NCBI GenBank assembly: GCA_035634255.1
Contig: DASQDI010000068.1
Coordinates: 1-64,000, forward strand
Length of the DNA: 64,000 nt
Direction of reading: 5' to 3'
Origin: DATLMR01 sp035634255
GTDB taxonomy: Bacteria > Acidobacteriota > Blastocatellia > UBA7656
Positions within the stretch are counted from its first letter, which is position 1. Each line of letters opens with the position of its first letter. The position numbers were made by a program, and so were the translations under genes. The notes under the pieces were generated by a model. The model did no database searches, was not told the origin of the DNA, and saw only the letters and a list, made by a program, of their open reading frames with translations. Below, in pieces: positions 37,428 through 46,558 of the stretch.

Positions 37428-37883
37428 TCAAAGCAAGCCGTATCGGGTGGCTGCCCAGAGCAGCAGGGCGGAGTAAACGCCCGCGAGCGCGTCGTCCGCC
37501 ATAACGCCCCAGCCCCCGTGCATGGCTTCGAGCCTGCGGATCGGGTATGGCTTGAAGATGTCGAAGAGGCGGAAGAGGGCGAAGCCCGCGACCACCCCCG
37601 CTATCGAATGGGCGAAGGCCAGGGGCGTGAGGGCGATCAACTGGCCGCTTATCTCGTCGATCACCACCTGACTCGGGTCATCGAGCCCGCTCATCCTACA
37701 GGTACGGCCCGAAGCCCAAACGCCGAGCGCGAAGATCCCGACGTTCAGCAGGAGCAGTAAGACTAAACGCCCTGTCGCGCCGGGCACGAGCGCCGCGATG
37801 ACAAAATATATCGCGACCCCTTCGACCGCCCCGAGGGTGCCGGGGGCGAAAGGAGAAAAGCCCGCGCCAGCGCCCGTAGCCAT
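37428..37883 (-). CDS. pgpA: Phosphatidylglycerophosphatase A
   Basis: Dephosphorylates phosphatidylglycerol phosphate to phosphatidylglycerol in the inner membrane. The 151 residues show GFSPFAPGTLG, DDPSQVVIDEISG, FRLFDIFKPYP and GVMADDALAG, the conserved acidic motifs of PgpA, with three or four membrane helices. The protein is a little short at the N-terminus: the same frame reads on upstream through sequence resembling the family's start (SADRLAHL), so a non-ATG start up to about 70 bases further upstream is possible. Sits 69 bases after rimO. Confidence 0.88.
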   Translation of the reverse strand: MATGAGAGFSPFAPGTLGAVEGVAIYFVIAALVPGATGRLVLLLLLNVGIFALGVWASGRTCRMSGLDDPSQVVIDEISGQLIALTPLAFAHSIAGVVAGFALFRLFDIFKPYPIRRLEAMHGGWGVMADDALAGVYSALLLWAATRYGLL

Positions 37884-37952
37884 CAGGTGCGCCAGTCGGT
37901 CGGCAGAAGTGGCTGAGCTTTTTTCGATTCCGCGCTCTCCTGCTGCGAGGGC

Positions 37953-39317
37953 CTAGTCTCGGACTATGCGGCCGAGAAGGTCGTAATCGTGCGCCTCGGT
38001 TATCTCCACGTTGACGAAATCGCCGGGCCGCACGTCGAGCCCTTCGGGGACGTCGTTGATGAGGATCGAGCCGTCGACCTCCGGCGCCTGCGTCTCCATG
38101 CGCCCTTCGAGCAGGAGGTCGCTCTCCTTCGACCGGCCTTCGAGCAGGACCCTCACCCTCCGCCCGACCATCCGGCGGTTCCTGCGGCGGGACAATCGCG
38201 CCTGCTCCTTCATCAGCCTCTTGCCCCGTCGCTCGGCCACGCGCGGGTCTATCTTCTCATCCAGACGGAACGCGGCGGAGTTCTCTTCGTCCGAATAGGT
38301 GAAGACGCCGACCCGGTCGAACTCGGCCGTGCGGACGAAGTCGATGAGCTCGTCGAAGTCCTCCTCGCGCTCGCCGGGGAACCCGACGATGAAGGTCGTG
38401 CGGATGGCCACGCCGGGCACGCGCCGGCGGATGCGCTCGATCAGCCTCTCGTACGACGAGCGGCTCCCGCCCCGCCTCATGCGGGCGAGCATCCTGCGGC
38501 TCGCGTGCTGGAGCGGGATGTCGAAGTACTTGCAGACGTTCGGGCGCTCGGCCATCACGCGCAGCAGTCCGTCGGTGATCGCGGTCGGGTAGCAGTACAT
38601 GAACCTCACCCATTCGACTCCGGGCACCGCGGCTATGGAATCGACCAGGCGCGCGAGGCCGTCCGCGAGATTCAGGTCGGCCCCGTAGGTGGTCGTGTCC
38701 TGCGAGATGAGCACGAACTCCCTGACGCCCTGAGCCGACAGTATCTCCACTTCCCTGATGATCGACTCGGGCGAGCGGCTGCGAAAGCTGCCGCGAAGCT
38801 TCGGGATGATGCAGAAAGCGCACGTGTGGTCGCACCCTTCGGCTATCTTCACGTAGGCCGTGTAGGGGGCGGTGGCGCGCAGGCGCGGCGTGGTCTCGTC
38901 GTAAAGGTAGAGCTCGGGCGCGGACGCGCCTTCGCTGTAGATGGGGAGCGCCCTGCGCCCATTCGGCTCCGCGGCCGACAGTATCTCTTCGAGCTGGTTC
39001 ACGCCGACGCACGCGTCGATCTCCGGGATCTCGCGCTGAAGCTCGTCCCTGTACCGCTCGACGAGGCAGCCGGCGACGACCAGCCGCTTGAGGTTGCCCG
39101 ACTCCTTCAGCCCGGCCATCTCTATGATGGTGTCGACGGACTCCTGCCGCGCGGAGTCGATGAACCCGCACGTGTTGACCACGAGCAGGTCCGCCGCCTT
39201 CGCGTCCGCCGTCAGCTCGTAGCCCTGGCGCGAAAGGAGCCCCATCATCACCTCGCTGTCAACGAGGTTCTTCGGGCACCCCAGACTTATCATCCCCACT
39301 TTCTTCTTGTCGCTCAT
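37953..39317 (-). CDS. rimO: Ribosomal protein S12 methylthiotransferase RimO
   Basis: A radical SAM methylthiotransferase that modifies an Asp of ribosomal protein S12. The 454 residues show the N-terminal UPF0004 domain with its three cluster Cys (SLGCPKNLVDSE, NTCGFI, AGCLVERY), the radical SAM motif CDHTCAFCIIP (about residue 155) and a C-terminal TRAM domain (about 385-450, VNVEITEAHDYDLLG). The SLGCPKN and CDHTC patterns separate RimO from MiaB. First gene of the likely rimO-pgpA-nadD-like-cinA unit. Confidence 0.95.
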   Translation of the reverse strand: MSDKKKVGMISLGCPKNLVDSEVMMGLLSRQGYELTADAKAADLLVVNTCGFIDSARQESVDTIIEMAGLKESGNLKRLVVAGCLVERYRDELQREIPEIDACVGVNQLEEILSAAEPNGRRALPIYSEGASAPELYLYDETTPRLRATAPYTAYVKIAEGCDHTCAFCIIPKLRGSFRSRSPESIIREVEILSAQGVREFVLISQDTTTYGADLNLADGLARLVDSIAAVPGVEWVRFMYCYPTAITDGLLRVMAERPNVCKYFDIPLQHASRRMLARMRRGGSRSSYERLIERIRRRVPGVAIRTTFIVGFPGEREEDFDELIDFVRTAEFDRVGVFTYSDEENSAAFRLDEKIDPRVAERRGKRLMKEQARLSRRRNRRMVGRRVRVLLEGRSKESDLLLEGRMETQAPEVDGSILINDVPEGLDVRPGDFVNVEITEAHDYDLLGRIVRD

Positions 39318-39431
39318 TCGCCTCTCTCGTCCCGACAGAGCCAGCCCGGCCCGGTCGCGGAAACGATTATGTTACCCGATTTCTACGTCTTAAATAAAGG
39401 TGAATTAAATCAGAGGGCGGACGGGCACTCT

Positions 39432-39647
39432 ATGGAGATGTCAGAAATAGGCCAGTTGATAGCAATATTAAGCGTCGGGTTGATTAAACTGGTCTGGATA
39501 TGGATGCTGATCGACTGCGCCATGAATGAGCCGCCGGGGAGCGATAAGGTACTCTGGATACTACTAATGGTCTTCACCGGCTGCATCGGCGGGCTCATCT
39601 ATTTTTACGTGCGGCGGCCCCGGCGTATAAAGAAGTTCGACAGGTAG
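39432..39647 (+). CDS. Small two-helix membrane protein (PLDc_N-like)
   Basis: A 71-residue protein with two membrane helices (about 7-28 and 37-58) and the ending FYVRRPRRIKKF. The LWILLMVFTGCIGGLIYFYV block resembles the phospholipase D N-terminal-like (PLDc_N) small membrane proteins. The start is uncertain: ATG codons at 39369, 39432 and 39438 share the frame and none has a clear Shine-Dalgarno. The frame is open much further upstream only as an antisense shadow of rimO. Convergent with the VWFA gene. Confidence 0.7.
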   Translation: MEMSEIGQLIAILSVGLIKLVWIWMLIDCAMNEPPGSDKVLWILLMVFTGCIGGLIYFYVRRPRRIKKFDR

Positions 39648-39658
39648 CCGCGGGCCGC

Positions 39659-40606
39659 TCACTCCTGGTAGGTGCTGCGGCTGGCGCGCACGATGGCACC
39701 CTCCCTTTTCACTTCGACGCGGAGCTGGCGCGGGCGATTGTCGCGCTTAGCGCGCTCTTTAGGGTAGTAAGCCAGGGTGTAGCTCGACCTGATCTCTTCG
39801 GCGATGGCCTTGAAGACCGGGGTGAAGTTGCTCGTGTCGGCCGAAAAGTCGGCCCCGCCCGTGAGCGGCACGATCCGCGAGACATCCAGCAAAGTCATGA
39901 TCCGCTCCGTCGAGCCGTACCCGTACGACGGTATGGTGATCGAGTAGACCGTCACCCCCTGCTCGTTCGCGCGCTGGATCAGGTCGCGCTGGTCGACCGT
40001 GTCCACCGAGTCGATGCCGTCCGTGATCACGACGACTATGCGGCGCAGCCGGCGGTTGCTCCGGTAACGCGGCGCGCGCTTGAGCATCGCGATCGCGCGG
40101 TCAATCGACGCGAACAGCCTCGTGGACCCATTGCTCCCCGCCACTTTCTGGAAAGCCTGCCCGATCTTTTTCGAGTCGCTCGTGAAGTCTTGAAGGACGC
40201 GCAGCTCGTTGTTGAACGTGAGGACCGCGAAGACCGACTCGGGCCGCACGAGCTGCGTGAAGCTCAGGGCCGCCTCGCGCTGCTTGACCAGCTCCTCGGG
40301 CTTCATGCTGCCGGAGTTGTCCAGGGCGAAGACCACGGCGAGGGGCCGCGTGAGGGCCGCCGCCTCGCTCGCCTCGAAGAAGTCGAGCTTTTGCGGCTCG
40401 TTGTCCTCGTAGACCACGAAGTCTTCCTGCTTCAGGTTCCGGATGAAGTTCCCATCCCTGTCCATCACCGTCGCGTCGACGGTGACCAGATCGGTCCGGA
40501 GCTTGATAGGCTCGTCGGACTGGCGGGCCAGGGAGGGCGAAGAGGTGAGGCCGGGCGCGACCAGCAGCGCTCCCGCCACAAGCAGTGCGATAAAACTTCT
40601 AATCAT
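39659..40606 (-). CDS. Secreted VWFA-related protein of the acidobacterial type (TIGR03436-like)
   Basis: A 315-residue protein with a signal peptide (about 1-27) and a von Willebrand factor A domain (about 85-280). The MIDAS metal-site motif DNSGS is present (about residue 97). The segment LRTDLVTVDATVMDRDGNFI ahead of the A domain, and the ending SYTLAYYP, are typical of the VWFA-related family that is greatly expanded in Acidobacteria. Proteins of this group are exported and probably bind partner proteins through the metal site; a specific role is unknown. Confidence 0.9.
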   Translation of the reverse strand: MIRSFIALLVAGALLVAPGLTSSPSLARQSDEPIKLRTDLVTVDATVMDRDGNFIRNLKQEDFVVYEDNEPQKLDFFEASEAAALTRPLAVVFALDNSGSMKPEELVKQREAALSFTQLVRPESVFAVLTFNNELRVLQDFTSDSKKIGQAFQKVAGSNGSTRLFASIDRAIAMLKRAPRYRSNRRLRRIVVVITDGIDSVDTVDQRDLIQRANEQGVTVYSITIPSYGYGSTERIMTLLDVSRIVPLTGGADFSADTSNFTPVFKAIAEEIRSSYTLAYYPKERAKRDNRPRQLRVEVKREGAIVRASRSTYQE

Positions 40607-40765
40607 AAACAGCTATTCCCGGACGTGGTTCGCTAATATACTTCGTCAGACTCGCATACGGTGCCCGCGCGCCTTCAGTTCCGGACCGGCATGAAGACCG
40701 GTAAAAGGTTAGCACGCGCTCATTCGAGATTCAATATTGGCCGCCCGGCGCGGCGGGGGCGAAAA

Positions 40766-40794
40766 TTGACGGCGTGATGGCGCGGTGATAGACT
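40766..40794 (+). promoter_or_regulatory. Sigma70-type promoter upstream of the trm112-like gene
   Basis: TTGACG (40766-40771), 17-base spacer, TAGACT (40789-40794). Transcription would begin near 40801, about 20 bases before the GTG at 40822. It should drive the trm112-like and glycosyltransferase 9 genes and perhaps the following LPS genes. Confidence 0.55.
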
Positions 40795-40821
40795 TGACCG
40801 CTCGAATACAGGAGGTCCGAA

Positions 40822-40992
40822 GTGCCGGTAAGCGAAAGATTGCTTGAGATTCTCGCCTGCCCCGTCTGCAAGGTGAAGGTCGAGCTGAAGCCGGACGGGA
40901 GCGGCTTGAAGTGCGGCGAGTGCAGGCGCGTCTACCCCATACGCGACGACATACCCGTGATGCTCATCGACGAGGCAGTGATTGAAGAGTGA
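40822..40992 (+). CDS. Trm112/YcaR family zinc-ribbon protein
   Basis: A 56-residue protein of the Trm112 family. LLEILACPVCKVKVEL and LKCGECRRVYPIRDDIPVML give the CPxC and CxxC pairs and the IRDDIPVM ending typical of the family. Trm112 proteins activate methyltransferases in eukaryotes and archaea; the bacterial role is not firmly known. AGGAGG lies 6 bases before the GTG start. Its stop overlaps the next gene's GTG start (GTGA), so translation is coupled to the glycosyltransferase. Confidence 0.85.
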   Translation: MPVSERLLEILACPVCKVKVELKPDGSGLKCGECRRVYPIRDDIPVMLIDEAVIEE

Positions 40993-42110
40993 CCGTACCC
41001 GCGCAGCACTCGGCAGAAGTTGATTCACGGCCCGACTGGTCGCTTATTCAGCGTGCCCTCTTCATCCGCCTGCGGTCCATCGGCGATACAGTGCTTATGA
41101 CCCCCTGCCTCGCGGCCCTGAAATCCTGGAGGCCCGACATCAGAATAGCCGTCGTCGCCGAGCCCCTGGCCGCGCCCCTGCTCGAAGACCACCCGCTCGT
41201 GGATGAGCTGATCACGGCGGGCCCGGACCTCTCTTCGCGGGCGCGGCTGATCTCGGGGCTGCGGCGCGGGCGCTTCGACATCACGTTCAACCTGCACGGG
41301 GGGACGACGGCGACCATCATCTCGGCGCTTTCCGGGGCCCGGCACACGGTGGGCTATCGCGGGTACCGCTGCTCCTTCCTGCTCTCGCGCAGAGCCCCGC
41401 CGCCCGACAGCCTGCTCGGGCGCTCGCGCGTGCACAGCGTCGAGCAGCAGCTCGCTTTATTGCGGTGGGCCGGAGTGCCGTGGCCTCAGGGCGGCCCGCG
41501 CCTCAGCCTGAAGGTGTCGCCCGAGGCCGAAGCGTCCGTGCGGGAGCGGCTCTCCGCCTGCCGCGCGAGCGAGATGGGGGACGGCCCGGCGCTCGCGCCT
41601 TTCGCCTGCCTCGCGCCCTCGGCCGCGATGAAGTCCAAGCAGTGGTCCCCGCAAGGGTTCGCTGAAGTCGCTGACCACCTGCGCGAGAGGTGGCACCTGC
41701 CGTCCGTCGTCATAGAAGGCCCCGGGCAGGAGCACGTGGCCGGCGAAGTGGTGCGAAGCTCGCGGACGAAGCCTCCGATCATTTCCGGGTTGAGCCTGAA
41801 AGAGCTGATCGCCCTGACGAATCGGGCCGCCATCTTCGTCGGCAACGACAGCGGCCCGATGCACATCGCGGCGGCCCTTGAGCGGCCCATCGTAGCGGTC
41901 TTCGGGTCCTCCAATTCGGACGTCTGGCACCCCTGGGCGCGGTCCCCTTACCGGGTCGTGAAAGCCCGCCCGTCGGGCCCGGCGTCCGGGGAAGAAGGCG
42001 ATCCGATAGATTCCATTCCGCCCGGAGAGGTCCTCGCCCGCGTCGACGAGGTGATGCGAGAGCGGGCCGAAGCGCGCGCCGGGAAGGGGGAGGCTTTCAA
42101 AGAAGCTTAG
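40989..42110 (+). CDS. Glycosyltransferase family 9 (heptosyltransferase-like)
   Basis: A 373-residue GT-B glycosyltransferase of family 9, which includes the ADP-heptose:LPS heptosyltransferases WaaC/WaaF. The N-terminal ALFIRLRSIGDTVLMTP and the donor-site FVGNDSGPMHIAAAL (about 275-290) are diagnostic. With the heptose kinase gene downstream, transfer of heptose to the LPS inner core is the probable role, carried out at the cytoplasmic face of the inner membrane. Overlaps the trm112-like gene by four bases. Confidence 0.88.
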   Translation: MTVPAQHSAEVDSRPDWSLIQRALFIRLRSIGDTVLMTPCLAALKSWRPDIRIAVVAEPLAAPLLEDHPLVDELITAGPDLSSRARLISGLRRGRFDITFNLHGGTTATIISALSGARHTVGYRGYRCSFLLSRRAPPPDSLLGRSRVHSVEQQLALLRWAGVPWPQGGPRLSLKVSPEAEASVRERLSACRASEMGDGPALAPFACLAPSAAMKSKQWSPQGFAEVADHLRERWHLPSVVIEGPGQEHVAGEVVRSSRTKPPIISGLSLKELIALTNRAAIFVGNDSGPMHIAAALERPIVAVFGSSNSDVWHPWARSPYRVVKARPSGPASGEEGDPIDSIPPGEVLARVDEVMRERAEARAGKGEAFKEA

Positions 42111-42193
42111 AGATTAGAAAGGGAGAGGCCGGGCCGGGAGCCGATCAGGTTGAGCATTTATTTAAGCGGGTAGCTCCCCGGCCATTTATTCTT

Positions 42194-43180
42194 ATGATTA
42201 CCCTGACTGGCGAGCGGGCCAGAGCTCTGACCGACAATTTTTCGGGCAAACGGATCGCGGTGCTCGGGGACCTGATGCTGGACGAGTTCATCTGGGGGCG
42301 CGTGCGCCGGATATCGCCCGAAGCTCCGGTGCCCGTGGTCGAGGTGGACCGCCAGACGATTGCCCTGGGCGGAGCGGGCAACGTCGTCTCGAATCTGGTC
42401 GCGCTCGGGGCGAGCCCGCGCCCTTTAGGGGTGATAGGCGCGGACCTCGAAGCGGAGAAGCTGGCGATGGCTTTTCGCTCCCTCGGGGTCGGCACCGATG
42501 GCCTCGTGTCGGATCAGGGCCGCCCGACCACGCTCAAGACCCGCATCATCGCGCACAACCAGCAGGTGGTCCGCGCCGACCGCGAGAGCCGCTCCCCCAT
42601 CTCCCCCCAGATCGAGGACAGAATTCTTGAGGCCCTGCACAAGGAGATGGAGGCCATCGACGCCATCGTCATCTCGGATTACAACAAGGGGCTGCTCACG
42701 CCCCGCTTGCTATCAAGGGTGCTCGACGCGGCGCGCGCGCGCGACCTCATAGTCTGCCTCGACCCGAAGCTGCGCAGCTTCGTTCATTACCAGCCCCTCA
42801 CAATCATCACCCCCAACAACCAGGAGGCCGCGGAGGCCGCGGGCGTGGCTATCGAGGACGAGGAGAGCCTCGTCGAGGCCGGCCGGAAGATACTCGCCTC
42901 GGTAGACTGTCGCGCGCTGCTTGTGACGCGCGGGGAAGAGGGCATGACCCTGTTCACCGACCGGGGGGATGTCACGCACATACCGACCGTCGCGCGCGAG
43001 GTCTACGACGTGACGGGCGCGGGCGATACGGTGATCGCCACGCTCGCGCTCGCGCTCGCCGCCGGCGCGACGCTCGCGGAGTCGGCCGTGATGGCCAACC
43101 ACGCCGCGGGCGTCGTGGTGGGCAAGCTCGGCACGGCCACGGTCGACCGAGAAGAGCTGCTGGCGACCATCGGGGGGTGA
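42194..43180 (+). CDS. rfaE1: D-glycero-beta-D-manno-heptose-7-phosphate kinase
   Basis: A 328-residue PfkB-fold sugar kinase. IAVLGDLMLDEFIWG, the run GGAGNVVSNLVALGA and the C-terminal DVTGAGDTVIATLALAL (with the catalytic Asp of GAGD) match the kinase half of HldE/RfaE. The adenylyltransferase half is missing, so the ADP-heptose-forming activity must come from another gene outside the window. Together with the family 9 glycosyltransferase it points to a heptose-containing LPS core. No Shine-Dalgarno is obvious. Confidence 0.9.
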   Translation: MITLTGERARALTDNFSGKRIAVLGDLMLDEFIWGRVRRISPEAPVPVVEVDRQTIALGGAGNVVSNLVALGASPRPLGVIGADLEAEKLAMAFRSLGVGTDGLVSDQGRPTTLKTRIIAHNQQVVRADRESRSPISPQIEDRILEALHKEMEAIDAIVISDYNKGLLTPRLLSRVLDAARARDLIVCLDPKLRSFVHYQPLTIITPNNQEAAEAAGVAIEDEESLVEAGRKILASVDCRALLVTRGEEGMTLFTDRGDVTHIPTVAREVYDVTGAGDTVIATLALALAAGATLAESAVMANHAAGVVVGKLGTATVDREELLATIGG

Positions 43181-43258
43181 ATAGTCTTGACGCGCGCCTC
43201 CGCCGCGTAGTTTCATTAATGACTTGAGCCGGATGTTGTAGTCCAACGGAGTTATAAA

Positions 43259-44575
43259 ATGAGTGCTGAGTTATTGAGCAAAATCATCGAGCGTCGCGCG
43301 GTCGTCGGCGTGATCGGCCTCGGGTACGTCGGCTTGCCTCTCGCGGTCGAGTTCGGGCGCGGCGGCTTCACGGTGATCGGGTTCGAGGTGGACGAGCCGC
43401 GCATCGAGATCATCAACTCCGGCAGGTCCTACATCCCCGACGTGCCGACCGACATGGTCAGAGCGCTCGTCGGGCGCGGTAAGTTCTCCGCGACCACCGA
43501 TTTTTCGAGGCTCAAAGAGACCGACGCCGTGATCATCTGCGTGCCGACGCCGCTCCGCAAAACCAAAGAGCCCGACATCTCTTACATACTGGCCGCCTCC
43601 GAGCAGTTGCGCTCCACCCTGCACTCGCCCCAGCTGATCGTGCTGGAATCGACCACCTACCCGGGCACGACCGACGAGGTGCTGCGCCCGATGCTCGAAG
43701 AGACGGGCCTCGCCCTCGACAAGGATTTTTACCTCGCTTTCTCACCCGAGCGCGTCGACCCCGGCAACAAGAACTTCCAGACCAACAACATCCCGAAAGT
43801 CGTGGGCGGGGTGTCGGCCATGTCGACGGAGATCGCGGCGGCCCTTTATCAAACGATAGTCGAGCGGGTCCACAAGGTTTCGAGCGCGCGCGTGGCGGAG
43901 ACGGCGAAGCTGCTCGAAAACACTTTCCGCTCGGTGAACATCGCCCTCGTGAACGAGATGGCGCAGCTCTGCTACCACCTCGGGATAGACTCGTGGGACG
44001 TGATCCAGGCGGCGGCGACCAAGCCGTTCGGCTTCATGCCCTTCTACCCCGGCCCAGGCATCGGCGGCCACTGCATCCCGCTCGACCCGCACTACCTCTC
44101 ATGGAAGGCGCGGCTCCACGGATTCGAGGCCCGCTTCATAGGGCTGGCCGAGGAGGTCAACTCGCACATGCCGCGCCACGTCGTGCAGCTGATACAGGAC
44201 GGGCTCAACGAGGCGGGGAAGCCCGTCAAGGGCTCGCGCCTGCTCGTGCTGGGCGCGGCCTACAAGCGAGACATAAACGACGTGCGCGAGTCGCCCGCGC
44301 TCGGCATAGTGGATCAGCTCATCCACAAGGGCGCGCTCGTCAGCTATCACGACCCGTTCATCCCGGAGATGAATCTGGACGGCAAGGGCGTGCTCGCGAG
44401 CGTCCCGCTCACGGACGAGGCCCTGTCCGAGTGCGACTGCGTCTGCATAGTCACGGACCATTCCTCGGTGGATTACTCGCGCGTCGTGCGGCTGGCCCCG
44501 TTCATCGTCGACACGCGCAACGTCACGCGCAAGCTCGGGATGCCCGAGCACGAGTCTAAAATAATCAGACTGTGA
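43259..44575 (+). CDS. UDP-N-acetyl-D-hexosamine 6-dehydrogenase (WbpA-like)
   Basis: A 438-residue nucleotide-sugar dehydrogenase. VIGLGYVGLPLAV binds NAD (about 18-30), and GPGIGGHCIPLDPHYLSWKA holds the catalytic Cys (about 268). The GGHCIPLDPHYLSWKA form is that of the UDP-GlcNAc/ManNAc dehydrogenases (WbpA/WecC/TviB group) rather than UDP-glucose dehydrogenase. The product, a UDP-HexNAc uronate, would feed O-antigen, capsule or exopolysaccharide. GGAG lies 7 bases before the ATG. Probably part of the envelope gene block that starts at 40822. Confidence 0.9.
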   Translation: MSAELLSKIIERRAVVGVIGLGYVGLPLAVEFGRGGFTVIGFEVDEPRIEIINSGRSYIPDVPTDMVRALVGRGKFSATTDFSRLKETDAVIICVPTPLRKTKEPDISYILAASEQLRSTLHSPQLIVLESTTYPGTTDEVLRPMLEETGLALDKDFYLAFSPERVDPGNKNFQTNNIPKVVGGVSAMSTEIAAALYQTIVERVHKVSSARVAETAKLLENTFRSVNIALVNEMAQLCYHLGIDSWDVIQAAATKPFGFMPFYPGPGIGGHCIPLDPHYLSWKARLHGFEARFIGLAEEVNSHMPRHVVQLIQDGLNEAGKPVKGSRLLVLGAAYKRDINDVRESPALGIVDQLIHKGALVSYHDPFIPEMNLDGKGVLASVPLTDEALSECDCVCIVTDHSSVDYSRVVRLAPFIVDTRNVTRKLGMPEHESKIIRL

Positions 44576-44767
44576 GAATGGCGCGCGCGTCTAACCCCTG
44601 AGGCCATCTCCCGAAGTCATGAGAGGCTCGCCCGCGCCCGCCGGTCATTTATTATATTTTGCTTATAAAGCGGGGCGGGAATCGCGACATAATACTCAAC
44701 CTGTGTTAGATTTTATGGCGGCCCGAAACCACCGTCTCTTCCATATGAAGTGAGTGGATCGTGAACT

Positions 44768-45727
44768 TTGCATAGATCGAAATTTTTACTAATGGTTCTC
44801 CTGCTGGCAGCCGGCTCGTGCAAAGGGGAATCGGGTTCACCACAGCTTAACGCGCGCTGGGCCCAGGGGGCGAACGTGACGAACCTGGACCTGCTCGGGG
44901 TCGATTTCATCGACGAACGGCTCGGGTGGGCCGTCGGGGACATAGAGCCCGGGGGGAGCACGAGCGGCTCGGTCCATCACACATCCGACGGCGGCCGGAC
45001 GTGGGGGAAGGTAGCCAACACGACGGAGATATTTGAAGCGGTGCAGTTCGTGAGCCCCACCCGCGGCTGGATCGCAGGGTACGGCGGCACGATCCAGAGG
45101 ACCGACGACGGGGGACGGACCTGGGCGAGGCAGAGGGTCGAGCGCGAGGGCGAGGTGCTCAACTCCGTCTTCTTCCTCGACAACCAGCGCGGGTGGGTCG
45201 TGGGCGGGAGCGGGCTCGTCTTCCGCACGGCCGACGGAGGCGAGACGTGGGAGGTCCTCCCGACCGGGCGGCTCGAAGACCTCTGGGACATAAAGTTCTC
45301 GTCCGCCGACCGCGGCTGGATCGTCGGCGAAGAGGGTTTGATACTCGGCACCGCAGACGGCGGCAGGAGTTGGGAGGTCCAGTCTTCGGGCACCCAGAAT
45401 GCCCTCTTCGGCCTCGCGGCCACGCCCGGGGGGCTTGTGATCGCGGTCGGGGACAAAGGGACGGTCCTTCGCAGCGAGGACGGGAAGAGCTGGTCCCCGG
45501 CGGACTCGAAGACCGGGGCGACCCTCAACGCGGTGGCGGCGGCCGGCGGTAACGTTTTCTGGGCCGTGGGCGCGAAGGGCGCGACGACCGGCTCGGCCGA
45601 CGGCGGGCGCACCTGGACCCCGATCTCTCCGGTGACCGGGCGCGACCTGATCTCGGTAGATTTGACGGGGCCCTCGCACGGAGTTGCGGTGGGCGCGCGC
45701 GGGTCGACGCAGAGGCTTGAGCCCTGA
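44768..45727 (+). CDS. Lipoprotein with Asp-box repeats (Ycf48-like beta-propeller)
   Basis: A 319-residue predicted lipoprotein: a short hydrophobic leader ending LAAGSC, whose Cys would carry lipid. The rest is a run of about six repeats with S/T-x-D-G-G-x-T/S-W (SDGGRTW, DDGGRTW, ADGGETW, ADGGRSW, EDGKSW, ADGGRTW) and V-G-x-x-G-x-I/L, the pattern of Ycf48/BNR-type propellers. Photosystem assembly is not implied. The start is uncertain: TTG at 44768 gives the longer leader used here, ATG at 44792 a shorter one. Confidence 0.8.
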   Translation: MHRSKFLLMVLLLAAGSCKGESGSPQLNARWAQGANVTNLDLLGVDFIDERLGWAVGDIEPGGSTSGSVHHTSDGGRTWGKVANTTEIFEAVQFVSPTRGWIAGYGGTIQRTDDGGRTWARQRVEREGEVLNSVFFLDNQRGWVVGGSGLVFRTADGGETWEVLPTGRLEDLWDIKFSSADRGWIVGEEGLILGTADGGRSWEVQSSGTQNALFGLAATPGGLVIAVGDKGTVLRSEDGKSWSPADSKTGATLNAVAAAGGNVFWAVGAKGATTGSADGGRTWTPISPVTGRDLISVDLTGPSHGVAVGARGSTQRLEP

Positions 45728-45784
45728 GGCTGATCTTAATCTCAAATCGAAATTTTAAGTCCGAGTACATTAGGGAGTCTGTTT

Positions 45785-46558
45785 ATGTTTACAAGAAGTG
45801 TCCGAACCTTTCTTGCGCTCGCGGTCGTGGCTTTCGCCGTCTTCAGCGGAGTACGCACGACGGACGCGCACCACGCGGTGCTGCGTTTCAATCTGGAAGA
45901 GATGGCGGTGACGGCGGAGCGCATCTTCGTCGGCCGCTGCGTCTCCGTCGAAGAGACCGAAGAGATGATCGCTCAGGGCATGATGCCCGTCACGCGCTAC
46001 ACGTTCGAGGTCGAGCGCGCGATCAAGGGGCGCTTGCCCCGGGTCGTCACCTTCACGCAGCTGGGCCACCCCGCGCGCCGCTCCGTCGGCAAGGGCGGCG
46101 TCCCGAGCAAAGGGAGGGTCAACCCCGGCCCGAAATCATTCTTCCACGCGACGCGAGAGTACAAGGTCGGGGAGCGGTCCGTACTCTTTCTCATCAAGGA
46201 GTACACGGACGGCAAAGTCACGCGCCCGGTCGGACTCTACCAGGGGGTGTTCGAGGTGTCGCGCATGCCTTCGGGCAAAGAGGTCGTGCGCAACAGCATA
46301 AACAACAGCGGCCTGTTCACGGCTCCTTACAACGGCACGAGGATGAAGGAATCGGACGCCCGCGTAATCTTTCCCGAACGCGACTCCGCGGGCGACGGGC
46401 GCTCGAACGTCGGCCCCGAAGCCGAGTCGCTCAGGAGCAAGCGCGGGGCCCTGCCGCTCGACGAATTCCTGGGGCTCGTGGAGAGGGTCGTCGAGGTCCA
46501 CGGGGGTGAGAAGGGCGTCATAGTCAGAGGACCCGACAAAGGAGCAGTACAGCAATGA
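45785..46558 (+). CDS. Exported protein of unknown function, coupled to a metzincin-like protease
   Basis: A 257-residue protein with a signal peptide (about 1-28, ending TTDAHH). The mature part is mostly beta-like with RYTFEVERAIKGRLP and SVLFLIKEYTDGK; I do not recognise a named domain, though such short exported proteins are often found next to matrixin-type proteases in soil bacteria. AGGGAG lies 9 bases before the ATG. Its stop codon overlaps the start of the protease gene (ATGA), so the two are probably made in fixed ratio; an inhibitor, chaperone or substrate role is possible. Confidence 0.7.
   Translation: MFTRSVRTFLALAVVAFAVFSGVRTTDAHHAVLRFNLEEMAVTAERIFVGRCVSVEETEEMIAQGMMPVTRYTFEVERAIKGRLPRVVTFTQLGHPARRSVGKGGVPSKGRVNPGPKSFFHATREYKVGERSVLFLIKEYTDGKVTRPVGLYQGVFEVSRMPSGKEVVRNSINNSGLFTAPYNGTRMKESDARVIFPERDSAGDGRSNVGPEAESLRSKRGALPLDEFLGLVERVVEVHGGEKGVIVRGPDKGAVQQ

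Noticed and set aside
37989..39368. Long plus-strand frame antisense to rimO running into the small membrane protein
   Set aside because: The upstream portion is antisense shadow; only the last 71 codons resemble a real protein, so the start at 39432 was used.
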